From Clostridia bacterium (lineage in GTDB: Bacteria; Bacillota; Clostridia; Oscillospirales; Acutalibacteraceae): a stretch of DNA of 64,000 nucleotides. The position numbers and the translations under genes are program-made. Location of the stretch: NCBI GenBank assembly GCA_024404115.1, contig JAKSQM010000003.1, positions 1-64,000 of the forward strand, read 5' to 3'. The notes under the pieces were generated by a model, which searched no databases, had not been told where the DNA came from, and saw only the letters and a list, made by a program, of their open reading frames with translations. Numbering within the stretch: the stretch's first letter is position 1; every line of letters begins with the position of its first letter. Positions 29,826 through 38,528 of this stretch are shown here, piece by piece.

Positions 29826-31289
29826 ATGAAAGAATTTAAGTTATCAAACATAAATTTATATACCCTTGCAAGCGACTTTTTAAGGAATGCAGTCGTTTAT
29901 GTTCTTGCGTTTATGATTGGTGTGCTGGGTGTAAAGGTTTATTCTGATGCTATTTATGTTCCTGAATATACAAGCACAATGACCGTGTCTGTCAGCACAG
30001 AAACAAAATACAGCCACTTTTACGCAGACCTTGTAAACACAATTGAGGTTGCAGAAGTGCTTAAAAATGTTTTTGACAGTGAGGTTCTTAAAATAAAGGT
30101 TGAAGAAGAAACAGGCAAGCCTTTCACCGCCAAAATCACATCTTCAACAATTTCAGAAACAAACCTTATCACAATTTCTGTTACAGATACTTCACCTAAA
30201 AAGGCATACGATACACTTGTTGCCGTTTATAAAAATTATGATAAGGTTTTCAATAACAGCATTTTTGAAAACACAAGAACAAATATAATGAGCGCACCCA
30301 CTGTTCCCGTTGCCCCCAGCAATGCGAAGCTTGACAGTGGATTCGGCAAAAAGTTAGGCCTTGTTCTTGCAGCTCTTACAATGATGCTCGTTCTGTTCCT
30401 TTCTTTTATCAGAGATACTGTTAAGCAGGCGGCAGATGTTGAGAATTTCATTGACGGCGAGCTTCTGGCTGTTGTTTATCACGATTCAATTAAAAAGAAA
30501 AGAAAAATCAATACATCCAGCAGAACGGACAAGCTTCTTGTTTCAAACCCCAATATCAGCTACGGCTTTGTGGAATCAATTAAAAGACTGGCTATCAAGG
30601 TGCTTTATAAGCTCAAGGGCAAGCAGGCAAAAACTGTTATGTTCACAAGCTATGACCAGCATGAGGGTAAATCAACAATTTCATCATCGGTTGCAATTCA
30701 GCTTGCAAAAGAGGGCGCAAACGTTTTGCTTATTGACGCCGATTTAAGAAAGCCCACTGTTCCAACTCTTTTCACTGAAATGGAGTTTGAAAAAGAAAAG
30801 AGCCTTTACGCTTTTCTTAAAGGTGAAGCAGAGGCGGAGGAGATTATTCAGCGCAACACAATTGATAATATTGATGTTGCTTCATCACCAAAGGGTCATA
30901 TGCAGACAGCCGAGGTGCTTCATAAGGGCAGACTGAAAGAATTGCTTGACTATGCAAGGGATAAATACGATGTTATCGTTCTTGATACTCCGCCTGTTTC
31001 AATGGTTGCAGATACAGAGCAGATAGCAGACCTTGTTGACCTTTCTGTTCTTGTTGTGATACAGGATAGAATTACTATCCCCGAAATCAACGAAACAATT
31101 GATATGCTTGAGGCGGCAAATTCAGAGTTTTACGGCTGTGTGCTTAATAATGTTAAAACTCTTGGCGGCTTCATTACAAAAGACCACAATGTTAATCTTG
31201 CAGAAAAATACGGCTATGGCAAAAGCTACGGTTACGGCTATGGCTATGGATATGGCTACGGTTACGGCTACGGAAACGATAAAAAATAA
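29826..31289 (+). CDS. Fused Wzz chain-length regulator and BY tyrosine kinase (first copy)
   Basis: A 487-residue protein. Residues about 15-205 form a Wzz region with two membrane segments and an extracellular loop. The kinase domain has Walker A (YDQHEGKST, Lys282), Walker A' [10 protein letters not shown] (Asp304, Asp306, Arg308) and Walker B VIVLDTPP. The C-terminal tail carries ten tyrosines in YG repeats for autophosphorylation. Such kinases cycle with CpsB and set polymer length. In many Firmicutes the Wzz and kinase parts are separate (CpsC/CpsD); here they are fused. Confidence 0.85.
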   Translation: MKEFKLSNINLYTLASDFLRNAVVYVLAFMIGVLGVKVYSDAIYVPEYTSTMTVSVSTETKYSHFYADLVNTIEVAEVLKNVFDSEVLKIKVEEETGKPFTAKITSSTISETNLITISVTDTSPKKAYDTLVAVYKNYDKVFNNSIFENTRTNIMSAPTVPVAPSNAKLDSGFGKKLGLVLAALTMMLVLFLSFIRDTVKQAADVENFIDGELLAVVYHDSIKKKRKINTSSRTDKLLVSNPNISYGFVESIKRLAIKVLYKLKGKQAKTVMFTSYDQHEGKSTISSSVAIQLAKEGANVLLIDADLRKPTVPTLFTEMEFEKEKSLYAFLKGEAEAEEIIQRNTIDNIDVASSPKGHMQTAEVLHKGRLKELLDYARDKYDVIVLDTPPVSMVADTEQIADLVDLSVLVVIQDRITIPEINETIDMLEAANSEFYGCVLNNVKTLGGFITKDHNVNLAEKYGYGKSYGYGYGYGYGYGYGYGNDKK

Positions 31290-31303
31290 GAGGAGGTATT
31301 CTG

Positions 31304-33148
31304 ATGGCAGAAAACGATAAAAAAACTGAATATTCCTCAAAAGAAAGCACTTCATCAAAAATAGCCGATGCCTTTGAATTTAACCTGCTTATTTTTGCAG
31401 GGGATTTCCTCAGCTACCTTAAAAAGCTCTGGCATTTTGTGATTATTGCGGCGGTTATTGCGGCATCTGTATCTTTTGTATTTGCCAAAAAGAATTTTGT
31501 GCCCGAATATAAATCGTCAGTGTCATTCGCTGTTTCGGCACTTAACGCCAGCAGCTCAGAAATAAACGGTGCCAGCGAATATTCCACAACATTCGGCGGT
31601 GCTACTCTTTCGGCTCAGCTTGGCAACACATTCCAGTATGTTGTGCAGAGCGATATGATGGCAGAGGTTATCAAGGCAGATTTAGGTAAGCCTTTCATTA
31701 ACGGAATGATAAGAACTAAGGTTGTTGAATCAACCAATATTTTTAAAATAGCTGTTTACAGTAATAACGCACAGGATGCTTATGATATTGTAAATTCAAT
31801 TGTTAAAAATTATCCCCGTGTTGCAGATTATGTTATCGGCGATACAGAGATGGAAATTTATGTTAAGCCAAAGCTTCCGCAGGAGCCTGAAAACGCAATG
31901 TCATGGCGCAGAAAGACAGTTTTCGGTGCTGGCATCGGTGCTGTTGCGGCACTTGGCTTCATTGCAGTTCTTGCTCTTATGAGAAGAACTATCAAAAATA
32001 AAAAAGACATCAAGCTTAAATTCAACAAGGATGCCCTTGTGGAAATTCCGTATGTTGACATTAAAAAGCGCAGTAAGGGCAAGAGAGTTTCACTTGTTAT
32101 TTCTCCAAGGCTTCCTGCCTTTGCAGAGGCTTACAGAACCCTTAAAAAGCGAATAATAGATAAACCCGAAAATAAAATTATTGCCACCACCAGCACAATG
32201 GCAGGCGAGGGTAAAACAACAGTTGCGTTTAACCTTGCATATACCCTTTCAATGAACGGCATCAATGTTGCTCTTGTGGATTTTGACTTCCAGAAAAACA
32301 CAGTGGCTTCGTTTATCAATGATCAGGATATTGTACCAGGTATGACCGACATTGATTTTGACCTTGAAAGACTTGACAGCATTGCATATGTGAACGAAAC
32401 AGACAAGTATCTTACAATTTACCCTGCGGGCAATATAAAACGTTCTGTTTCAGTTGATAAATTAAGTGATATTTTAAAGTTCATTTCAGATAAGTATGAT
32501 TATATAATAGTAGACATGCCGCCATGCGGTCTTGTTGCCGAAGCTGGCATTATGACATCGCTGGCAGACGAAACACTTTTCGTTATCAGAATGGACTATG
32601 CACGCACAAGAAAAATCAGAAATTCAATAAATTATATGAATCTCTGCAACACCAATTTTGAAATTGTCTTTAACGGTGTTATGGCAGGTAAGCTTTCAGG
32701 CAGCGGAAAATCATACAGCAGCGGTTACGCCAGCAAATATGGCTATCACCGCTATGGCTACGGCAAAAAGTATGGTTACGGCAAGAGCTATGGCAAAGGT
32801 TATGGCAAAGGCTACGGCAAGGGCTACGGCTACGGTAAAGGCTATGGCTATGGCGAGGGTTATGGCTACGGCTACGGCAGTGGTTACGGCAGCGGTTATG
32901 GCTATGGATACGGTTACGGCTACGGCAAAGGCTATGGTGAGGGCTACGGATACGGCTATGGAAGCGGTTACGGAAGTGGCTACGGAAGTGGATATGGCAG
33001 TGGTTACGGTTATGGATATGGCTACGGTCAGAAGCATAAGAAAAAGAAAAGCTCCAAACATTCAAAACACTCATCAAAGTCAACTAAGTCAAAAAAGACA
33101 TTAACAGGTTCTGAATCTGTTGGAGGTTCCGAATCTGCTGAAAGTTAA
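31304..33148 (+). CDS. Fused Wzz and BY kinase (second copy) with a very long Tyr-Gly tail
   Basis: A 614-residue protein. The Wzz region (about 25-230) has two membrane segments. The kinase has Walker A MAGEGKTT (Lys304), Walker B IIVDMPP, and an altered Walker A', LVDFDFQKN, where the usual Arg of DxDxR is Gln. Residues 471-574 hold about 35 tyrosines in [12 protein letters not shown] and YGEG units. A Lys/His/Ser tail of about 40 residues follows. It is much longer than ordinary BY-kinase tyrosine clusters. AGGAGGT precedes the ATG 14 nt after the first kinase. Signalling output, activity and partner are unknown. Confidence 0.85.
   Translation: MAENDKKTEYSSKESTSSKIADAFEFNLLIFAGDFLSYLKKLWHFVIIAAVIAASVSFVFAKKNFVPEYKSSVSFAVSALNASSSEINGASEYSTTFGGATLSAQLGNTFQYVVQSDMMAEVIKADLGKPFINGMIRTKVVESTNIFKIAVYSNNAQDAYDIVNSIVKNYPRVADYVIGDTEMEIYVKPKLPQEPENAMSWRRKTVFGAGIGAVAALGFIAVLALMRRTIKNKKDIKLKFNKDALVEIPYVDIKKRSKGKRVSLVISPRLPAFAEAYRTLKKRIIDKPENKIIATTSTMAGEGKTTVAFNLAYTLSMNGINVALVDFDFQKNTVASFINDQDIVPGMTDIDFDLERLDSIAYVNETDKYLTIYPAGNIKRSVSVDKLSDILKFISDKYDYIIVDMPPCGLVAEAGIMTSLADETLFVIRMDYARTRKIRNSINYMNLCNTNFEIVFNGVMAGKLSGSGKSYSSGYASKYGYHRYGYGKKYGYGKSYGKGYGKGYGKGYGYGKGYGYGEGYGYGYGSGYGSGYGYGYGYGYGKGYGEGYGYGYGSGYGSGYGSGYGSGYGYGYGYGQKHKKKKSSKHSKHSSKSTKSKKTLTGSESVGGSESAES
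32712..33030 (+). repeat. Low-complexity coding repeat for the Tyr-Gly tail
   Basis: The repeat encodes alternating Tyr and Gly with Lys, Ser or Glu spacers. Synonymous codons are mixed (TAT/TAC, GGT/GGC/GGA), so it is not a fresh microsatellite expansion. The protein sequence appears to be what is kept. Confidence 0.75.
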
Positions 33149-33168
33149 ATTTTGCGGAGGTTATGAAT

Positions 33169-34554
33169 ATGAAGAAAATGAAAAGAAGAACATTGGAAAA
33201 TGTAATGATTACAGTGTTTATGGTGCTGCAGGGTCTTGCATTTTATTTCATCTGGAAGTTTTACTATAACCATGAGCTTAAAAATGAGTACCTCTTTAAA
33301 GGTAACGCTCTTATGGTTGTGGTTTATGTTGCAATTGCATACTTCATATACAAATCTCTTGACGGACTCAGAGTAAGCGTAAACAGTATGTATGCGTTGG
33401 CGGTTTCGCATTTTATATCGGCTGTTATAACGGATATGCTGTTCTACCTCATTCTGATAATCATCTTCAGAGGTATCACAGGTGTTGGCCCTCTTGCAAG
33501 ACTTCTTCTTATAAACTGGATTATTTCAGCATTGTGGGTTTATATCTGCAAGCGTACTATGCAGGCAAAAACTGGCAGACATTGCATCCTCTTTTATATT
33601 GATGATGACCCCGAATACCTCAAGCAGAAATTTGAGGATAGAAAAGACCAGTTCACAATTGTTAAAATGGTTAAGGTTACAAGCCTTGAAAATATAGAAA
33701 ATGAGTTTACAGACGGCATAGACAGCGCAGTTATTGCCTATATGCCAAGTGATTACAGAAATGAAATTGTAAAAATCTGCTTCCGTAAGGACATCGAGGT
33801 TATTGTTACACCAAAGGTTTCAGATGTTCTTATCCGTGGCGCAGAGGAGCTTAATATTCTTGACGGCCCTCTTTTTGTTATTGAAACAGCAAACTCAAAA
33901 TCTTTTCAGATTGCAGTTAAGCGTGCGTTTGATGTTTGCTTCTCAGCCTTTGCGCTTCTTATTGCAAGCCCTATTATGGCAGCAACTGCCCTTGCAATTA
34001 AATTAGAAGACCGTGGTCCTGTTTTTTATAAGCAGAAAAGATGCACAATTGACGGCAAAGAATTTGAAATTTATAAATTCAGAAGCATGATTGTTAATGC
34101 AGAGAAAAACAACAAGGCTGTTCTTGCATCAAAGAATGACAGCCGAATCACAAAAGTGGGCAAGTTTATCAGAGCTACAAGAATAGACGAAATTCCTCAG
34201 CTTATCAATATTATGAAGGGCGATATGTCTGTTGTTGGCCCCCGCCCTGAAAGAAAGGCACTTATTGACCAGTATTCTGATATTGTTGAAGCATTCCCTT
34301 ACAGAATGAAGGTTAAGGCTGGCCTTACAGGCTATGCTCAGCTTATGGGCAAATACAATTCAAATCCTTATAACAAGCTTCTTTTTGACCTTATGTATGT
34401 TCAGAAGTTCTCACTTCTTCTTGATTTAAGGCTTATTCTTCTCACCCTTAAAATCGTGTTTATGAAAGAGAGCACAGAGGGTGTTGACGAGGAATTTGAA
34501 AGATTTATAGAAAGCTTTAACAGAACTAAAGGAAAAAACACAGATGAGGAATAA
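33169..34554 (+). CDS. Priming polyprenyl-phosphate sugar-phosphate transferase (WbaP/EpsE-like)
   Basis: About 461 residues. N-terminal membrane segments (about residues 10-125) and a cytoplasmic CoA-binding-like region precede the catalytic bacterial sugar-transferase domain (about 245-440). That domain shows RAFDVCFSAFALL, DRGPVFYKQKR, KFRSM, IDEIPQLINI and SVVGPRPE. It starts repeat-unit assembly by transferring a sugar-1-phosphate to undecaprenyl phosphate. The ATG at 33169 is chosen because GGAGG lies 8 nt upstream; the ATG at 33163 is too close. Confidence 0.85.
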   Translation: MKKMKRRTLENVMITVFMVLQGLAFYFIWKFYYNHELKNEYLFKGNALMVVVYVAIAYFIYKSLDGLRVSVNSMYALAVSHFISAVITDMLFYLILIIIFRGITGVGPLARLLLINWIISALWVYICKRTMQAKTGRHCILFYIDDDPEYLKQKFEDRKDQFTIVKMVKVTSLENIENEFTDGIDSAVIAYMPSDYRNEIVKICFRKDIEVIVTPKVSDVLIRGAEELNILDGPLFVIETANSKSFQIAVKRAFDVCFSAFALLIASPIMAATALAIKLEDRGPVFYKQKRCTIDGKEFEIYKFRSMIVNAEKNNKAVLASKNDSRITKVGKFIRATRIDEIPQLINIMKGDMSVVGPRPERKALIDQYSDIVEAFPYRMKVKAGLTGYAQLMGKYNSNPYNKLLFDLMYVQKFSLLLDLRLILLTLKIVFMKESTEGVDEEFERFIESFNRTKGKNTDEE

Positions 34555-34555
34555 T

Positions 34556-35416
34556 ATGGAAACACAACTTTCAAAACATGATGCGCAGGTGCTTTTGCTT
34601 GATTTGTTTATTGAGCTTCAGGAGCAGTGCAAGGCGGCAGGAGTTCATTATTATGCCGTTGCAGGCACTCTTTTAGGCTCGCTTCGCCACGGCGGATTCA
34701 TCCCGTGGGATGATGATATTGATGTTGTCATTATGCGTGAGGATTACGACAAACTTGTATCTCACCTCGAAAAGAATTTAAGCGAAGATTACTGCGTTGT
34801 TACAAGAGAGAATTCACCTTATTATTATCAGGAATATCCAAAGCTTTGCCGCAAAAATAAGGCTGGCACACCCAGCGAGCTTGCTGTTGACATCTTTGTT
34901 TATGATGCAACAGATATTGATAAAAAGGCACTGAGAGCTTTTCAGGATAAAGCACTTCATCTCCTTTATGCTCTTAAAAGATACAAGGTACAGAAAATCA
35001 ACGGTGATGAAATGAGCATCAGCAACAAGGCGGAGCGATTCCTTGTTGGCACTCTTGCAGGTGCAATGTCTTTAAAATCAATTGATAAATTATTTAATAA
35101 AGTTATCACCATGAGCGGCAAAAATAATAAGGAATATATCACCAACTGGGGCTCACATTATCATTATAAAAAATCAACCTACAGCCGTTCAGTTTATGGC
35201 ACACCCCGTCAGCTTATGTTTGAGGGTATTGAAATGGATGTTCCCGAAAAATATGAAACATTCCTTTTGCAGACCTACGGCAAAAATTATATGGAGCTTC
35301 CCCCCGAAGAAAAAAGAATCTGCCACGGCAATTCTTCAATCGGCTGTGAAGACGCTGATATAAATAAAGCAGAGGAAAGAGTGGCTCTTCGCAGAGCAAT
35401 GTTTGGGAGGAACTGA
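34556..35416 (+). CDS. LicD-family phosphotransferase
   Basis: About 286 residues. The LicD/fukutin nucleotidyltransferase core is visible: AGTLLGSLRHGGFIPWDDDI with the metal-binding DDDID, then YPKLCRKN. LicD-type enzymes transfer phosphocholine or polyol-phosphate from CDP donors to glycans. With a TagD-like gene in the same operon, glycerol-phosphate transfer is a reasonable guess. The start is the ATG at 34556, just after the previous stop; an upstream in-frame ATG at 34544 is also possible. Confidence 0.8.
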   Translation: METQLSKHDAQVLLLDLFIELQEQCKAAGVHYYAVAGTLLGSLRHGGFIPWDDDIDVVIMREDYDKLVSHLEKNLSEDYCVVTRENSPYYYQEYPKLCRKNKAGTPSELAVDIFVYDATDIDKKALRAFQDKALHLLYALKRYKVQKINGDEMSISNKAERFLVGTLAGAMSLKSIDKLFNKVITMSGKNNKEYITNWGSHYHYKKSTYSRSVYGTPRQLMFEGIEMDVPEKYETFLLQTYGKNYMELPPEEKRICHGNSSIGCEDADINKAEERVALRRAMFGRN

Positions 35417-35418
35417 TT

Positions 35419-36987
35419 TTGTCAGAATCAAGAACTAAAAACAGTGCAAGGAATGCTATTGTTTCGCTGAGCTTCTATGCCGTATATACAATTGCAGGCT
35501 TTGTGCTGAGAAAGGTTTTTATAGATACTCTCGGCAACGATTACCTGAGCGTAAGCGGATTGTTCACAAACATTCTCACAGTGCTTTCTTTTGCAGAAAT
35601 GGGAATCGGCAATGCGATTATTTTTAACCTTTATAAGCCCATTGCAACAGGGGATACAGAAAAAATAAAATCCCTTATGAAGCTTTATAAAAAAGCTTAT
35701 AATGTTGTCGGCTTGTGCGTTTTAGGTGTAGGACTTTTGCTCATACCGTTCCTCGGCTCACTTATTGCAGGCGAAGCACCCGATATTAAAGAAAATCTTA
35801 TTTTTCTTTATGTGCTGTATCTTATAAACACTTCAATTTCATATTTCTTCAGCTTTAAGCAGTCAATTATCACTGCCCATCAGAAGAATTATATTGTTTC
35901 TGCATACACAAACACATTTAAAATTCTTCAGCTTGTGCTTCAGGGAGTTTTCCTTGTAATGACACACAATTTTGTTGTGTACCTGTTAATACAGGTTGGC
36001 TGCACAGTGATGAATAATGTGCTTCTTGCAAGAAGAGCGGGCAAGCTTTATCCGTATATTAACGATAAAGAATATACACCTGTTACTAAAACAGAAAAGA
36101 AAAGCATTTTTAAAAATGTTCGTGCCCTGTTCCTTTACAAAATGGCATCAACCATCCTTAACGGAACAGATAATATTATTATGACAAAGGTTATCGCCCT
36201 TGCGTCAGTTGGTCTTGTTTCAAATTTCAATCTGATAATTCAGGCGATTTCATCTGTTGTTGACCAGATACCCAATGCCGTTGTGGCAAGTGTAGGCAAT
36301 CTTAACGCTTCTGAAAGCAAAGAAAAGAAAAATCAGATTTTTGATGTTATGTTTTTTGCCTGCGTGTGGATTTACGGATTCTGCGCATCGGGAGTGTTCT
36401 TCTTTTCAAACGAATTTGTTTCAATCGTTTTCGGTCCTAAGTGGCAGATTGACCCGATAGTTATTTTTGCCCTTGCACTTCACTTTTATGTCAGCAGCGT
36501 AATGTCCCCGTCATATACTTACAGAACAACCCTTGGCTACTTCGTTCAGGGCAAATACGCACCCGTTGCGGCATCAATTATCAACATCGTTCTTTCAATT
36601 GTTCTTGGCAAATGGATAGGTCTTTCAGGCGTATTTTTTGCCACATCAATTTCAAGATTTTTCACTATGGGATTAGTTGACCCCATTCTGATTTATAAAA
36701 ACTGCTTCCAGAAAAATCCAGTAATTTATTATATAAGATATTTTGGATTTTTTGCGGTGGTTGCGGCAATATCTTTTGCATCAAAAACTGTGATGTCTTT
36801 CATCACAATTGACGGCATTGCGGGCTTTATTTTAAGAGTTGCAGTTTATGCTGTTGTGTTTAATGCACTTGCACTGCTTGTGTCATTTAAAACAAAAGAA
36901 TTCAGTTACATCAAAACAACTGTTTATGAAAAATTTATCAAAAAAATCTTAATTAAACTGGGCAGGGTTAAGCCCGAAAAGGAGTAA
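35419..36987 (+). CDS. Wzx-type polysaccharide flippase (MOP superfamily)
   Basis: A 522-residue polytopic membrane protein with about 12-14 hydrophobic segments. The start at TTG 35419 has GGGAGG 8 nt upstream. A landmark is FVLRKVFIDTLGNDYLSVSGLF near the N terminus, and a MATE/Wzx fold is likely. It should flip the lipid-linked repeat unit to the outer face for the EpsG-type polymerase. It follows LicD by 2 nt. Confidence 0.85.
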   Translation: MSESRTKNSARNAIVSLSFYAVYTIAGFVLRKVFIDTLGNDYLSVSGLFTNILTVLSFAEMGIGNAIIFNLYKPIATGDTEKIKSLMKLYKKAYNVVGLCVLGVGLLLIPFLGSLIAGEAPDIKENLIFLYVLYLINTSISYFFSFKQSIITAHQKNYIVSAYTNTFKILQLVLQGVFLVMTHNFVVYLLIQVGCTVMNNVLLARRAGKLYPYINDKEYTPVTKTEKKSIFKNVRALFLYKMASTILNGTDNIIMTKVIALASVGLVSNFNLIIQAISSVVDQIPNAVVASVGNLNASESKEKKNQIFDVMFFACVWIYGFCASGVFFFSNEFVSIVFGPKWQIDPIVIFALALHFYVSSVMSPSYTYRTTLGYFVQGKYAPVAASIINIVLSIVLGKWIGLSGVFFATSISRFFTMGLVDPILIYKNCFQKNPVIYYIRYFGFFAVVAAISFASKTVMSFITIDGIAGFILRVAVYAVVFNALALLVSFKTKEFSYIKTTVYEKFIKKILIKLGRVKPEKE

Positions 36988-36990
36988 AAT

Positions 36991-37620
36991 TTGAGCTATT
37001 CTGTTTTTACGGAAGTGCTGTTTCTGCTGGTGCTTGGCATATTCTTTTTGTGGCTGAATACCAAAACAAAAAATTCAGCATCATTTAATAAAACAAAAAT
37101 TCTGTGGGCGGTTATGCTTGCCTTTTATGTTGCCATTCTCTTGTGGGCGGCACTTGGCAGCAGGTCAGAGGGATATAAAGATTCACTTAACCTTAAACCG
37201 CTGTCATCATATTTTATTGTTTTAAAAATTTACAATACATTTGATGTTTTCAAACAAATTGTAGATAATATTCTTGTATTCATTCCTTTGGGATTGTTGT
37301 TGCCTGCAACATTCGGCATAAAGTATAAAAATAAAAATTATTTTCTTGTTGTGCTTACAGGCTTTTTACTTAGCTTTTTTATCGAAGCTATGCAGTATAT
37401 TTTTTCAATGGGATTCTCAGAGCTGGACGATATAATCAACAACACATGGGGTTGTATGGTTGGTTGCGGAATATATGCTCTGTCAGATAAAATCGGAATG
37501 CAGGGAAGTGATGTGCTTTTAAAAAAAGGCTGGCAAAAATGCCTTTATCCGCTGGCATCTTTTGTTCTGATTATTGGTGCTGTCTGGTGTTACAGGGAGC
37601 TTTGGCTGTGCCGAATGTAA
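36991..37620 (+). CDS. VanZ-like membrane protein
   Basis: A 209-residue protein starting at TTG 36991 with AAAGGAG upstream. Five or six hydrophobic segments with the VanZ landmarks NILVFIPLGLLLP, FIEAMQYIF and FSELDDIINNTWG. VanZ-like proteins are linked to glycopeptide resistance and envelope functions; the biochemical role is not settled. It is the last gene of the main operon. Confidence 0.75.
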   Translation: MSYSVFTEVLFLLVLGIFFLWLNTKTKNSASFNKTKILWAVMLAFYVAILLWAALGSRSEGYKDSLNLKPLSSYFIVLKIYNTFDVFKQIVDNILVFIPLGLLLPATFGIKYKNKNYFLVVLTGFLLSFFIEAMQYIFSMGFSELDDIINNTWGCMVGCGIYALSDKIGMQGSDVLLKKGWQKCLYPLASFVLIIGAVWCYRELWLCRM

Positions 37621-37691
37621 CTTTTCAGAAATAATCATTTTCAGGAAATATGTTGGTTTTTTAACGCTTGTTTGCAAATAAAAAACAAATA

Positions 37692-37709
37692 ATCCAAAAT
37701 ATTTTGGAT
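37692..37709. promoter_or_regulatory. Perfect 18-bp palindrome upstream of the DivIVA-like gene
   Basis: ATCCAAAAT followed directly by ATTTTGGAT, fully self-complementary, about 55 bp upstream of the -35 element at 37764. Likely a dimeric regulator site; no T run, so not a terminator. Confidence 0.5.
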
Positions 37710-37763
37710 ACCGACAAAATGTTTGTGCAATTAAATAAAATTCTGTCAAATTGAATCTAAATG

Positions 37764-37792
37764 TTGACTTTGTGAAAAAAATATAATATAAT
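37764..37792 (+). promoter_or_regulatory. Promoter of the DivIVA-like gene
   Basis: TTGACT (37764-37769), a 17-bp spacer and TATAAT (37787-37792). Confidence 0.8.
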
Positions 37793-37838
37793 CTTATGAT
37801 GTAGAGTAGTCTGACTTAATATGAAGGGAGGCAATAAG

Positions 37839-38465
37839 ATGAATTATGATTTTGGAATAAAGAAAAAAGTTTTCGGCGGTCTTGATGCTGATTCTGTTAC
37901 TGAATATATCACAAAAATCAAGGCTGAAAACAACCTTCTCAAAAAAGAGCTTGTTGCCAGACCGGTGGCTGAAGCAGAAAATACTGAAGCTGAAAAGCTC
38001 AGCCAGACTATTGAGGAGCTTAAAGACACAATTGCTGATTATAAAGAGCAGGTTAAGTCCCTTAATAAGAGGATTGCAGAGCTTGAACTTGAAGCTTCTG
38101 TTAACCGTCAGCCTGTAAAAGCGAGCGATTCAAAAATTGCAATTGAATCCCTTAATTTTGCAAATCACTATTTCACACAGGCAGTTAAAATGGCAGGCGA
38201 GGTTTCAACCTCAACTATCCAGAAGGCTGCACAGACTAAAGGTTCATTAACAGCTTCACTTGCTTCTTTGGCAGATTTTGAGCACTACATCACCAGCTTT
38301 AAAAAGCAGATAAACAGTGTTATCGAAACACTTGATGATGTTTCAGATAATTTTGAGAGAATAAAACAATTTGAAAGCCGTCAGATAAATCCTGTTGATT
38401 CAACCGACAGCGTTGATGATATAGACGCAGGGGACATCGGAACGACATTCTCATTGGTTGACTGA
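37839..38465 (+). CDS. DivIVA-like coiled-coil protein
   Basis: About 208 residues. The N-terminal YDFGIKKKVFGGLDADSVTEYI resembles the DivIVA/GpsB membrane-binding start. A coiled coil follows (about residues 27-90) and a second helical region runs to about 185. DivIVA-like proteins recruit partners to curved membranes at poles and septa. GGGAGG lies 8 nt before the ATG at 37839. Its placement between the exopolysaccharide genes and the epimerase suggests a spatial role in envelope synthesis; this is inference. Confidence 0.6.
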   Translation: MNYDFGIKKKVFGGLDADSVTEYITKIKAENNLLKKELVARPVAEAENTEAEKLSQTIEELKDTIADYKEQVKSLNKRIAELELEASVNRQPVKASDSKIAIESLNFANHYFTQAVKMAGEVSTSTIQKAAQTKGSLTASLASLADFEHYITSFKKQINSVIETLDDVSDNFERIKQFESRQINPVDSTDSVDDIDAGDIGTTFSLVD

Positions 38466-38479
38466 TAAATAAAATACAA

Positions 38480-38514
38480 AACAGCCAGTTTTTTAAGCTG
38501 GCTGTTATTTTTTT
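38480..38514 (+). terminator. Terminator directly abutting the epimerase ribosome site
   Basis: AACAGCCAG pairs with CTGGCTGTT, followed by TTATTTTTTTT. The AGGAGGAG ribosome site of the next gene starts immediately afterwards, leaving no room for a promoter in between. It may be a partial terminator or attenuator. Confidence 0.8.
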
Positions 38515-38528
38515 AGGAGGAGTTAAAT

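Noticed and set aside
32679-33104. Long ORFs in other frames across the Tyr-Gly repeat (His/Arg-rich and Ala/Val/Thr-rich)
   Set aside because: They are products of reading a simple repeat in other frames; the true frame continues the kinase domain.
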